Source: Lachnospira eligens
GTDB taxonomy: Bacteria; Bacillota; Clostridia; Lachnospirales; Lachnospiraceae
Direction: 5' to 3'
DNA: 64,000 nt
Assembly (NCBI RefSeq): GCF_009680455.1
Contig: NZ_WKRD01000001.1
Span: forward strand, 186,001 to 250,000
The notes under the pieces were generated by a model that searched no databases, was not told where the DNA came from, and saw nothing but the letters and a program-made list of their open reading frames with translations. The translations under genes and the position numbers were made by a program. Numbering within the stretch: the stretch's first letter is position 1; each line of letters opens with the position of its first letter. Below are positions 18,344-26,956 of the stretch, in pieces.

Positions 18344-19249
18344 TTATGCCATCTGTTTTGCAAGAAACTCATAGCCCTTTGCATTAGCTCTGACATCCGT
18401 CACATAAGAAATGTTATCCCCATGTTTTCCAAATCTCTCCATTGCCTTTGCTCCGCCACCTACATAAATGATGTTGGTAAATTCCGTATCATGCCCGTTT
18501 TCCTTTAAGATGCCTTCCACTCTGCTTACAAACTTTTCAAGTGCCTCATCCATAATCCTTGCATATTTCTCTGGATAATTGCTGCTAAAATTACTGATAT
18601 AATCTGTAATCACATTCTCCGAAATCTCCTTGCCAAAAACCTCACTGCTTCTGCTCTTGATTTCCTGAATAACAGAAATCATGGACTCTGTGAATGTCTC
18701 ACATTTACTCTCCACTGGAACGCCATCCTTCACATGCATGATATCAATCGTCCAGGAACCAACATCCACAATCAGATATTCGCCCTTCATACTGACGAGT
18801 CTGTCTGCCACTGCTGCATAACATTGTGGAAATGCCATCACATTTTCAATGGTAAAGTCATATGCCTCATCCTCAAACTTAAAATGCACCGACTGATTTC
18901 CACGCTTCAGATACTTTACGAACTGTTTTCTTACAGTTGCAAACTGTTTTAAAGGAAGTCCGACTCCAAGCACCACTCTGGCACCATTTGGAATATTCCC
19001 TGACTGACATTCCTTTGCCAGTGCCGCAAGTGTCAACAGATAATAATCATCATCTGCAAGCTTACTGTCCTTCACACTGTTACGCTTTTCTCCAATCTTA
19101 TAAAATGCTCCATCATAAACCAGTGTATTAGCCTGGAAGGTAGGCTTTACAGCCTGCCTTTCCACACCATTCTCAAACACACGGTTTGATGTTTTCATTA
19201 AATGATTCCCGTGGTCAATTCCCACATAATAAATTCTATTTTCTTCCAT
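18344..19249 (-). CDS. ParM/StbA-type actin-like ATPase
   Basis: A 301-residue actin-fold protein. The start at 19249 follows GGAGG; the longer frame overlaps the previous gene. Seen: YYVGIDHGNHLMKTSN (phosphate-1 loop) at the N-terminus, EYLIVDVGSWTIDIMHV (phosphate-2) near the middle and NIIYVGGGAKAMERFG (adenosine motif) near the C-terminus. Such proteins polymerise and push plasmid copies apart. Its presence in an integrated element suggests that the excised circle is actively maintained. It is encoded four bases downstream of the TnpV-like gene. Confidence 0.85.
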   Translation of the reverse strand: MEENRIYYVGIDHGNHLMKTSNRVFENGVERQAVKPTFQANTLVYDGAFYKIGEKRNSVKDSKLADDDYYLLTLAALAKECQSGNIPNGARVVLGVGLPLKQFATVRKQFVKYLKRGNQSVHFKFEDEAYDFTIENVMAFPQCYAAVADRLVSMKGEYLIVDVGSWTIDIMHVKDGVPVESKCETFTESMISVIQEIKSRSSEVFGKEISENVITDYISNFSSNYPEKYARIMDEALEKFVSRVEGILKENGHDTEFTNIIYVGGGAKAMERFGKHGDNISYVTDVRANAKGYEFLAKQMA

Positions 19250-19253
19250 AAAC

Positions 19254-19742
19254 TCATGCCTCCATTCTCTGCGTCTCCGCCTGTTCAAACGCAATATTTT
19301 CCTTTGCACGTTCCAGACGTACACGCTTGTTGTAATCAATTGCTGCAAACAAATCCTCTGTTACAATCTCATCTGCTGTCATTGCCGCCTGCATGTTTTC
19401 CTGAAATGTTACCTGAAATCCTTTTTCTTCCAAAGTATCCAAACCAATTCCTCTCACCTTGCTTATTCCCTGTAAAACAGTGTCATACAGTTGCCATGCA
19501 TAATTCTCATATTCTGCTGCCTTATCCAAAAGCACTCCCTGCATAAAATACTTGTTATACAGATAACGGTCATTCTCCATCAAGGCTCTGAGATAACGAT
19601 GTCCGTATTTTCCAAGACTTGCATAACTCTCTGGCTCCGACTCTCCAAGAATCGGATAATACAATCCATCCACCTCTTTGTACTTAATGCCACACATTTC
19701 TGCAATTGTAGGTGCTGCAGTCACCTTTGCTTTTTCTTCCAT
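19254..19742 (-). CDS. TnpV-like transposon protein
   Basis: A 162-residue protein with the pattern of TnpV proteins of clostridial transposons: YKEVDGLYYPILGESEPE then LGKYGHRYLRALMENDRYLYN. The C-terminal half is helical and charged. The role of TnpV is not established; it is a marker of Tn4451-like and related elements. It is the first gene of the partition unit and is followed by the ParM-like gene after four bases. Confidence 0.75.
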   Translation of the reverse strand: MEEKAKVTAAPTIAEMCGIKYKEVDGLYYPILGESEPESYASLGKYGHRYLRALMENDRYLYNKYFMQGVLLDKAAEYENYAWQLYDTVLQGISKVRGIGLDTLEEKGFQVTFQENMQAAMTADEIVTEDLFAAIDYNKRVRLERAKENIAFEQAETQRMEA

Positions 19743-19947
19743 AAAAGCTCCTTTCCGCGCTTTACGCTGTTAAAATATCGTTGTTTACCTTGACGCCGGC
19801 CCGCGGAGAGTTACTGCCCTCAAATAATCTGCAATGCAGAAAATCCTCCTTTCTCATTGCCTCTTGCGAAGCTATGTATAAATGCTGTCCACACCTGACA
19901 GTTAAATTATCTGTAATGCCAGAACACACAAAAATCACCATTCCATC

Positions 19948-20115
19948 CTAATCAACTGCTGCCCTGGCAAACACAAGAAATACTCTTGCAACCAGCCCAA
20001 ACACTAATAATGTCAGCTTCGCCAATCCCAGTACACACCGAAGCATTAACAATGCCATCCATACCATAGCCTTTAAAACATTCAGTAAAACTCTGCCAAC
20101 AAATTCTAAAATCAT
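19948..20115 (-). CDS. Small hydrophobic membrane protein of the element
   Basis: A 55-residue protein, almost entirely hydrophobic, from MILEFVGRVLLNVLKAMVW to VFLVFARAAVD. The start at 20115 follows AAAGGAG. It should form one or two membrane helices and has several basic residues between them. Similar tiny hydrophobic proteins occur in clostridial mobilizable elements. An overlapping 76-codon frame (20120-20350, GTG start) ends directly before its ribosome site and could be a coupled upstream gene. Function unknown. Confidence 0.45.
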   Translation of the reverse strand: MILEFVGRVLLNVLKAMVWMALLMLRCVLGLAKLTLLVFGLVARVFLVFARAAVD

Positions 20116-20303
20116 AAATTCAACTCTCCTTTCCACCCATCGGGAGCCACCCGAAAAAAGGGTATAAAAAATAAGACCATATTGACTTCAATATGGAACC
20201 GATTAAATCTTCGATTCTCTGTGTCAATTTAGTCCTATCAGTAAAAATACCTGTTAAGTTTTCCCATCCGGAGCTAATCCGGACAATTTTCACACGGAAA
20301 CGT

Positions 20304-21131
20304 CTAGGACCAGGCTTCCGAAACCCTTGTAAATCCTGGGTTTCTTCCACCTGTCACAAATATACCACGTTCCCCAGTCGCAGATATAAGAAGAGCCCTG
20401 TCTTCTCCTGCTTCCAGAATCTTCTTAAGATTTGTAATAAATCCAACCTGCATACTATTTGGTTTTAATCTATATTTTTCAAGGGACACAACCTGATCTT
20501 TCCTGGCTATATCTCTCTGATGTTTAATAATTTTATATTGTTCTTTATATTTTTCATAAAATTCATTAAAATCTAAAGCATACTGAGAATTCCACAATTT
20601 ATTAAACTCAGCAACTATCTCCTTTGCCATCTCTCCCTGCTCGGTTGAGACAAGCTTAGTATTCCACTCCTGATTTCTAGTAAGTGCCGCACTTGTTATA
20701 TTCGAACTTCCAATGATAATACGATACACTTCATCAGTTTTAAAAATATATCCCTTTGTATGAAAGCCTTCGCCTGCTTCTTGTACATCATACATTTTCA
20801 AGGTAATATTTGATAACCCATTAAGCTTCTCTAAAGCTTTAGGTTCACTAAAACTCAAATAATTAGTAGTAAGAATTTCGCCCGGAATATTTTTCTTTTC
20901 TAATTCTTTCAACGTCTGAAGTAATGGCGTAATTCCACCCAAAGTAATGAACGCAACACTAATCTGAAACTTATCGCATCTTAAAAGTTCATCTTCAATG
21001 GAAGATAATACTTTCTTCCCATCCTTATAATTATTAGATACAAACTGTGGGCTATAAAAGCTGTTCGAAGCAACTGAACCGTCTATATATGCTGTCTCAA
21101 ATCCTAATCGCAATTCATCCCTTTTATCCAT
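20304..21131 (-). pseudogene. PLD-domain DEAD/DEAH helicase, truncated by element insertion
   Basis: The first about 253 residues match the N-terminus of PLD-containing DEAD/DEAH helicases. There is a phospholipase D-like domain with FHTKGYIF and IIGSSNIT, then EAGEDRALLISATG, the beginning of the Walker A motif. At that point (about 20371) the expected GTGKT is lost and the frame enters unrelated element sequence, ending 22 codons later. The rest of the gene should lie beyond the left edge of the window, on the far side of the element. Excision would restore the gene. Confidence 0.85.
20370..20373. mobile_element. Right boundary (attachment site) of the integrative element
   Basis: On the minus strand the helicase sequence ends ...GCGACTGGG and continues with GA and then foreign DNA. 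Serine recombinases of the TnpX/TndX group cross over at a GA dinucleotide, which fits this join at 20371-20372. The left boundary is outside the window, so no direct repeat can be compared. Confidence 0.6.
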
Positions 21132-21186
21132 ACTGGTACTCCATTTCCACTGACAATTATTATACTAATTATATTATTTATTATGG

Positions 21187-21525
21187 TTAGTTGCAATGAA
21201 TGTTTAAATTAAAATTGTTGTTATTTTGTTTTCCTGTTATACTCAGCAATTTAATAATTCTAGAATATAAGTTATTTCTTAATTCACTATCATTTAATGA
21301 GTCTATGGAACATTTAACAGGATTCTGCACTAAGTTAGCAAAGTTTATTAAATAATTATATTTACTTTCAATTTCTAATATTTTCAACTCGACATCTCTT
21401 CTATTAAAAGGCTTTTTTATATACACTTTTATAGCAGATATTATATCTTTTTCTAATTCTGTTATCAGCTTTTTATTCTTAAGTTCTTCTAAAACACTAT
21501 TTAAAACAATATCCCTTTCATCCAT
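21187..21525 (-). CDS. Hypothetical protein (112 aa)
   Basis: A 112-residue protein starting at an ATG eight bases after GGAGG. It is rich in Asn, Ile, Leu and Lys and mostly helical (VLNSVLEELKNKKLITELEK and RRDVELKILEIESKYNYLINF), with no membrane segment. It lies upstream of the interrupted helicase in the same direction, 55 bp away, so the two may have worked together. The family is not recognised. Confidence 0.6.
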   Translation of the reverse strand: MDERDIVLNSVLEELKNKKLITELEKDIISAIKVYIKKPFNRRDVELKILEIESKYNYLINFANLVQNPVKCSIDSLNDSELRNNLYSRIIKLLSITGKQNNNNFNLNIHCN

Positions 21526-21737
21526 ATTTTTATCCTCCAATCTTGTATATATACTTATACTACTACTCCTCATATACAAAATTTGTCAGATTATGTCGAC
21601 AATGAATGTTATTTGCAATAATTTGTAAAATTATATTTTTTCTTGATTATTCTTTAAGAATTTAATATGACTGAGTAAAGTCTCTCGACTGGAAAAGGAT
21701 GCTCGTTTCTTTTTTATTTTCACCAATTCTACAACAT

Positions 21738-21782
21738 ATAAAAAACAGCACCCCAGCAGTACCCATCCACTGCTGAAGTGCT
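21738..21782 (-). terminator. Intrinsic terminator of the DUF819 gene
   Basis: CAGCAGT/ACTGCTG with outer AGCAC/GTGCT pairs forms a stem just beyond the stop codon of the upstream gene, followed on the minus strand by T6. Confidence 0.8.
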
Positions 21783-21811
21783 ATCCACTCCATCAATTAT
21801 TCCATTAAAAT

Positions 21812-22987
21812 CTACCCAAATATACTCATCAGATTAGCCACAACCAGACCGCCGCCGGTTCCGATGACATAGCCGAGCAGCGCCATCATGATACCAACTG
21901 GTACGAGGGCATTTGAGTATGCGCCGGCGAGGACCGGTGCTGTTGCTGTTCCGCCGATGTTTGCGAGGGAAGCAACACAGCATGTGAAGATGTCGAGTTT
22001 CAATATCTTCGCAAGTGCAATCATGATTGCCACATGGATAAGGAGGATTACGAATCCTGCTAGAAGCCATATTGGGGCATTGCCGACTGCTCCAAGGTCT
22101 GCTCTTGAGGCTATTAAGGCAATGACTATATAAAGCATTACATTTGAAATCTCCTCAGTTCCCTTAATCTTGCCAAATGGTGTAAGAGCGAATACGATAC
22201 CAAGCACTGATACGATAAGGACTGTCCATGTTGTGCTGTCAAAGAATGATAAATGTGCATTAATCATGCTGCCAAGTTCCATTGAAACTGCAGATACTAA
22301 GAGTCCTGAACCGAGCAGAAGAATGATGTTCTGCCATACAAGCGGCTTTGTGTTGGCTTTTGCTTCCTCTTCGAGTGTAGCTCCAACGCCGTCGATTATG
22401 CTTGTGTCTGCCTTTGTCCATTTGTTGAACTTCTCGTGATTTCCGATTGCCCACAGAAGGAACATTACATAAAGTGTCGCGCAGATTGAATCCATAACAA
22501 GGGCGTAAGCCATTGTTGCTTCGTCAACATCAAGTGCTGCCTGGATTGCGAGCATATTGCCGCCGCCGCCCATCCAGCTTCCGCACAGTGCGCCGAGCGC
22601 TTTCCATGAATCTGCGCCTAAGAGCTGGTGGAATATTGCATATGAAACAAAGAATCCAAGTCCGATTGACAATGTTGCTGCGAAGAAACCGATAAGCATT
22701 TTAGGTCCAAGCTTGATGATTTTCTTCAAGTCACAGCGAAGCAGCATTATGAAAAGCATCGCATATAATATCGGGTTCTTGACTGATTTGTACACAGCGC
22801 TTGTTGCACTAAGGTCCCACACTTTCATTGTGCAAAGGAGCATAAGCCCCAGGTATATAAGTACAATTGGCGGTGCAAAATTAAAGAACACCTGTGCCTT
22901 TTTCCCTTTAAAAATCTTAGGCAGATTTACTAATACTGCGGCTGCAAATATAAGTGCCGCAAGGTATAAAAATCCATCTTTTATCAT
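21812..22987 (-). CDS. DUF819 family membrane protein
   Basis: A 391-residue integral membrane protein with about ten to twelve hydrophobic segments. It has the glycine-rich GSWMGGGGNMLAIQ loop near residue 135 and SLANIGGTATAPVLAGAY near the C-terminus, both typical of DUF819 (YjcL-like) proteins. Members are thought to be transporters; the substrate is unknown. It may work with the dipeptidase gene directly upstream, for example by handling a small peptide or amino acid, but that is only positional. Confidence 0.85.
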   Translation of the reverse strand: MIKDGFLYLAALIFAAAVLVNLPKIFKGKKAQVFFNFAPPIVLIYLGLMLLCTMKVWDLSATSAVYKSVKNPILYAMLFIMLLRCDLKKIIKLGPKMLIGFFAATLSIGLGFFVSYAIFHQLLGADSWKALGALCGSWMGGGGNMLAIQAALDVDEATMAYALVMDSICATLYVMFLLWAIGNHEKFNKWTKADTSIIDGVGATLEEEAKANTKPLVWQNIILLLGSGLLVSAVSMELGSMINAHLSFFDSTTWTVLIVSVLGIVFALTPFGKIKGTEEISNVMLYIVIALIASRADLGAVGNAPIWLLAGFVILLIHVAIMIALAKILKLDIFTCCVASLANIGGTATAPVLAGAYSNALVPVGIMMALLGYVIGTGGGLVVANLMSIFG

Positions 22988-23110
22988 GTATAAATTCTCC
23001 TTATGGTTAATTTATAACATATTCTGCCCATTTTTCTGTAGTATATAACTAAATTTGCGGAAGTAAATGTGATGCAATCTGTCGTCACACACTTACTCCC
23101 GCAAATTTAA

Positions 23111-24592
23111 TTATAAACTTTTAAGTATCTCCAGCAGATATTCCCAAGTCCGCTCCACTGAAGCCACATCCATACACTCATCAGGCGTATGCACACTTTC
23201 AAGTGTCGGTCCAAATGATATCATATCTACTCCCGGCATTTTCCCTGCAAGTATTCCACATTCGAGTCCGGCGTGGATTGAGGTCACTTCCGGTTCGTGG
23301 CCGTACACATTTGTAAAGCTATCAACACATATCTTTCTTAACTGCGAATCACTCTTGTATTCCCACGCAGGATAGTCCGACATTGTGACTACTTTTCCTG
23401 ACAAATGTTTTGCAAATGTGGTGACTCTCTCAAGTAATAATTTCTTTCCAGCCGCTGTATTGCTTCTTATAAGATATTTGTACACAAGCTTGTCTGTGTC
23501 GAGGTACGCAGTTCCCAGATTGAGCGAAGTCTGCACCATGCCCTTAATCTCCTGACTCATTTTGTACACACCATCAGGACTTAACCAGAGGGCATATATT
23601 ACATTTGCAGTGCTATGAGAATTGAGAACTTTGTCTGCTGCAGCGTCTGTCTTTTCAACCTCAATCTTAGCATGTGGCTCTGTCGCTCTGATTTCCTGCA
23701 TCCACACAGCCTCACTCTCTTTGATGCTTTGTTCAAATGTTGTGGCATCGCAGCTTCTGACACTTACAACTGCCTTTGCTTCTTTTGGAATTGCATTTTC
23801 CTTGCCGCCACCTGAAAGCGACACAAGACGGAAATCTGCTGCCCCGCTGGCATGTGAAAGTAATGAAGCAAGCAATCTTATAGCATTAGTGTGCTGTTTG
23901 TGAATTTCAACGCCGGAATGACCGCCGGCAAGCCCGCTTATCTTAACTTCGAAGCATACCGAACCATTCTGCACATCAATTGCACCATCTGCCACCCAGT
24001 CCGCAGCATCCTCATACACAACCGGAATGTCACACTCAGCTCTCACACCACCAGCACAGCTTACATACAATATTCCCTCATTTTCAGAATCAATATTGAT
24101 AAGTCTCTTTGCTGTAAGGTCAGAAGTGTCGAGGTCTCTTGCGCCAAGCATTCCAATCTCCTCATCGCTCGTAAGCACTGCCTGTATAGGAGGATGCGCA
24201 ATCGTATCCGAAGCAAGCACTGCCAGTATAAATGCAACTGCAATTCCATCATCAGCGCCAAGCGTCGTGCCATCAGCCCATACCATCTTACCATCGGTGC
24301 AGGCCTTAATGCTCTGTACACTCATGTCAATATCGCAGTCTGGCTCTTTCTCACACACCATATCAAGATGTCCCTGCAAAATCACAGGCTCACAGTCCTC
24401 ATATCCAGAAGAACCAGCCTTAAATATAACAACATTATCAGACGTATCCTTCCTTGCCTTAAGCCCATGCAACTTAGCAAACTCCAGACAATAATCCGCA
24501 ATCATCCCTGTATTCCCAGAACCATGCGGAATCGCACAAATCTCCTGAAAATAAGAGAAAACCTCTGATGGTGATAACTCATTTATATCCAT
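23111..24592 (-). CDS. pepD: Aminoacyl-histidine dipeptidase (PepD-type)
   Basis: A 493-residue M20-family metallopeptidase that cleaves dipeptides in the cytoplasm. Metal-site motifs are visible: ILQGHLDMVCEK, ADGTTLGADDGIA, LTSDEEIGMLGA and, near the C-terminus, GLECGILA and SFGPTLESVHTPDE. Length and motif order match PepD. The ATG at 24592 is preceded by AGGAGG. It is followed by the DUF819 transporter gene after 123 bp. Confidence 0.92.
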   Translation of the reverse strand: MDINELSPSEVFSYFQEICAIPHGSGNTGMIADYCLEFAKLHGLKARKDTSDNVVIFKAGSSGYEDCEPVILQGHLDMVCEKEPDCDIDMSVQSIKACTDGKMVWADGTTLGADDGIAVAFILAVLASDTIAHPPIQAVLTSDEEIGMLGARDLDTSDLTAKRLINIDSENEGILYVSCAGGVRAECDIPVVYEDAADWVADGAIDVQNGSVCFEVKISGLAGGHSGVEIHKQHTNAIRLLASLLSHASGAADFRLVSLSGGGKENAIPKEAKAVVSVRSCDATTFEQSIKESEAVWMQEIRATEPHAKIEVEKTDAAADKVLNSHSTANVIYALWLSPDGVYKMSQEIKGMVQTSLNLGTAYLDTDKLVYKYLIRSNTAAGKKLLLERVTTFAKHLSGKVVTMSDYPAWEYKSDSQLRKICVDSFTNVYGHEPEVTSIHAGLECGILAGKMPGVDMISFGPTLESVHTPDECMDVASVERTWEYLLEILKSL

Positions 24593-24606
24593 AAAAAGCC
24601 TCCTAA

Positions 24607-24900
24607 ACCTACTTTTTCATCAATTTTCACAATCTGGTAGGTCTTTTTTACATTGTTAGTTGGTTTATTATGCTTCTTTCCCCATTAAATGCCTACTAAT
24701 TCATCACATTTCACACTTTAGTAGGTCTTTTTCTCATACGTTTATAATATTAGACATTTCTTATCAGTCAAAAAACCTACTATTTTCGCATAAATCATAA
24801 ATTTAGTAGGCAATTTTCTTTTTTCTCCTCTATTTTCATCATAATTTCTTCTAAATAAACCTACTAATTCATCACATTTAGCAACATTAGTAGGCTTTTC
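24607..24900. repeat. Cluster A of short CCTACTAA / TTAGTAGG units
   Basis: Four units in a row each begin with a CCTACTA-type arm and end with its complement TTAGTAGG, usually followed by a T-rich tail. Clear examples are 24692-24725, 24776-24810 and 24860-24894. Arms are constant while the 15-30 nt centres vary. The same unit recurs in clusters near 47.7 kb and 60.4 kb. Confidence 0.8.
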
Positions 24901-25024
24901 CCTACTTATGCGCTGATTTCATGTGCTATTTGACACTATCCCAAATGAACAAAGCCCCACATCACACTCCATCCCCTGACACACACCGTAAATGAAATCA
25001 TATTTCCAATCCAGCATATATAGC

Positions 25025-25240
25025 CGCTGCGGCTGGGACAGTGCAGGGTGTACGCCTGAGTCTGGCAAGCTGTGCAGAAGTTAATGCCGCCATCTGCAAA
25101 AGTTCAGGGTGCGAAAGCTCGTTCAAGCGAAGCGCGTTTGCTTTCGCACACTGTAAAAAACTCTGCAGATGGCGGCATTTACTACTGCTAAGCGAAGACA
25201 GTCCGAAGGTGTACACCCTGCTCTGCCCCAGCCGCAGACC
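25025..25240. repeat. Long nested palindrome P1 downstream of the hydrogenase gene
   Basis: Outer arms 25027-25053 and 25211-25237 and inner arms 25081-25098 and 25164-25181 are complementary. The tip contains GTGCGAAAGC/GCTTTCGCAC. The structure starts about 30 bp after the hydrogenase stop codon. No protein is encoded. It is G+C-rich compared with the flanks. Confidence 0.75.
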
Positions 25241-25270
25241 GGTCTACATATACCTTATCGAAAAATGATT

Positions 25271-26956
25271 CTATTTCACATGCAATATCTCATGAGCCCT
25301 ATGTGACAACGGTTTCTCAAAATACTCCTCATAGCACTGCTTAACCGATGGATTCTCATGTGAGAATCTAAGATTATCGCGCTTATCAAGCCCATACAGC
25401 ACATGACGTCGCTCCTCAACCATCACAGCGTCTTCCTTGTAAGGCTGTCCGCCACCGTTGATACAGCCGCCCGGACAGGACATGATTTCAACGAAATCAT
25501 AGTGAACCTCGCCCTTCTTAATAGCATTCACCAAACGTCTTGTGTTGCCAAGTCCGCTGGCAACAGCCACATTTACAGTTGTCCCATTAAGGTCAAATGA
25601 AGCTTCCTTCCAGCCCTCAAGACCTCTCACTGACTGGAACGCATCCGCATCAGGATTATTTCCTGTCACAAGATAGTAAGCACTTCTGAGTGCCGCCTCC
25701 ATAACACCGCCTGTTGCACCGAATATAACGCCAGCACCTGTTCCTTCACCTAAAGGATTGTCGAACTCGTCCTCATCAAGTTCTTCCGGCTTTATGAAAA
25801 ATGCTTTGAACATTCTTTCAACTTCTCTTGTTGTAAGAACTGCGTCAACATCTTTGCCTCCGTCCCATGTACACTCGTCCTTTTTTGCAAGACAAGGCAT
25901 GATTGACACACAGAATATCTTCTCTGGGTCAACCCCAAGCTTTTCTGCATAATACGACTTTGTTATTGCACCAAACATCTGCTGTGGTGACTTTGCTGTT
26001 GAAAGTCTGCCTGCCATCTCAGGGAACTCGCTCTTTACGAATTTCACCCATCCTGGACAGCATGATGTGAACATTGGAAGTCCTGACTCCTTGATTTCTG
26101 GAAGCCTTTCAAGGAACTCGCTTCCCTCCTCCATAATTGTCATGTCTGCTGCAAATGTTGTGTCAAATATATAATCAAATCCTATTCTTCTAAGTCCTGC
26201 AACAAGTCTTTGTGCTGTCGCATATTCCTTAGACATACCAAAATCTTCGCCCCATGCTGTTCTTACTGCTGGTGCAATCTGTACTACTGTAATGATATCC
26301 TCATTTTCAATTGCATCAAGCACGATTCCGACATCGTCTCTTTCTGTAAGTGCACCTACAGGGCAGTTGCTTACACACTGACCACAAAGTGTACATGCAG
26401 TCTCCGCAATGTTCTTGTTTGCACGCACATTTACAGTTGTACGCGAACCTGTATTTACAACATCCCATATGTGCATTCCCTGAATATTATCACACACCTG
26501 CACACAACGCATACATTTGATACATTTCTGGGCATCTCTGATAAGTGGAAATGTTTTATCCCAATTATCTTTTTCTAAGATTGAATCATATGGCATCTCT
26601 GATATATTAAGTTCATTTGCAATTGACTGTAACGCACAGTTACCACTTCTTATACATGTACCACATTTGTAATCATGCTGTGAAAGTATGAGCTTGACAT
26701 TAGTCTTTCTGGTTGTACGCACTTTTCTTGAATTAGTGTAGACAACCATGCCTTCTTCTACGAAGTTATTACATGCTGTAACACATCTGTCAGTACCCTC
26801 TACTTCAACAACACATACACGACATGCACCAATTGCGTTGACTTCTTTGAGATAGCAGAGTGTAGGTATTGTCTCTCCTATTGTTTTGGCAGCTTCAAGA
26901 ATGGTAGTTCCTTCTTTTACTGATACAGATTTACCGTTAATTGTTAAATTTACCAT
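25271..26956 (-). CDS. [FeFe]-hydrogenase catalytic subunit
   Basis: A 561-residue iron-only hydrogenase that evolves or takes up H2. N-terminal [2Fe-2S] domain with Cys34, 45, 48 and 62; a His-Cys3 cluster with His94, Cys98, 101 and 107; two [4Fe-4S] clusters (Cys145/148/151 with 155 and Cys188/191/194 with 198). The H-cluster domain has TSCCPGW (297-303), MPCLAKKDE (353-361) and MSCPGGCINGGGQP near 505. This is the NADH-linked group A architecture without a C-terminal extension. It overlaps by 7 bp the reductase gene, which probably supplies electrons from NAD(P)H. Confidence 0.95.
   Translation of the reverse strand: MVNLTINGKSVSVKEGTTILEAAKTIGETIPTLCYLKEVNAIGACRVCVVEVEGTDRCVTACNNFVEEGMVVYTNSRKVRTTRKTNVKLILSQHDYKCGTCIRSGNCALQSIANELNISEMPYDSILEKDNWDKTFPLIRDAQKCIKCMRCVQVCDNIQGMHIWDVVNTGSRTTVNVRANKNIAETACTLCGQCVSNCPVGALTERDDVGIVLDAIENEDIITVVQIAPAVRTAWGEDFGMSKEYATAQRLVAGLRRIGFDYIFDTTFAADMTIMEEGSEFLERLPEIKESGLPMFTSCCPGWVKFVKSEFPEMAGRLSTAKSPQQMFGAITKSYYAEKLGVDPEKIFCVSIMPCLAKKDECTWDGGKDVDAVLTTREVERMFKAFFIKPEELDEDEFDNPLGEGTGAGVIFGATGGVMEAALRSAYYLVTGNNPDADAFQSVRGLEGWKEASFDLNGTTVNVAVASGLGNTRRLVNAIKKGEVHYDFVEIMSCPGGCINGGGQPYKEDAVMVEERRHVLYGLDKRDNLRFSHENPSVKQCYEEYFEKPLSHRAHEILHVK

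Noticed and set aside
20120..20350. 76-codon GTG frame at the right end of the element
   Set aside because: Weak start signal and no recognisable features; it overlaps the truncated helicase frame. Kept only as a note under the small hydrophobic protein.
23891..24568. Long plus-strand frame (225 codons) opposite pepD
   Set aside because: Composition is unlike protein, no ribosome site, and it mirrors a well-supported PepD reading frame.
24607..24900. Could the regular CCTACTAA units be a CRISPR array?
   Set aside because: Repeated arms are only about 8 bp, unit spacing is irregular, and no cas genes are in the window.
26210..26578. Cysteine-rich plus-strand frame opposite the hydrogenase gene
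   Set aside because: It is the antisense reading of the ferredoxin-like Fe-S region; no start signals.
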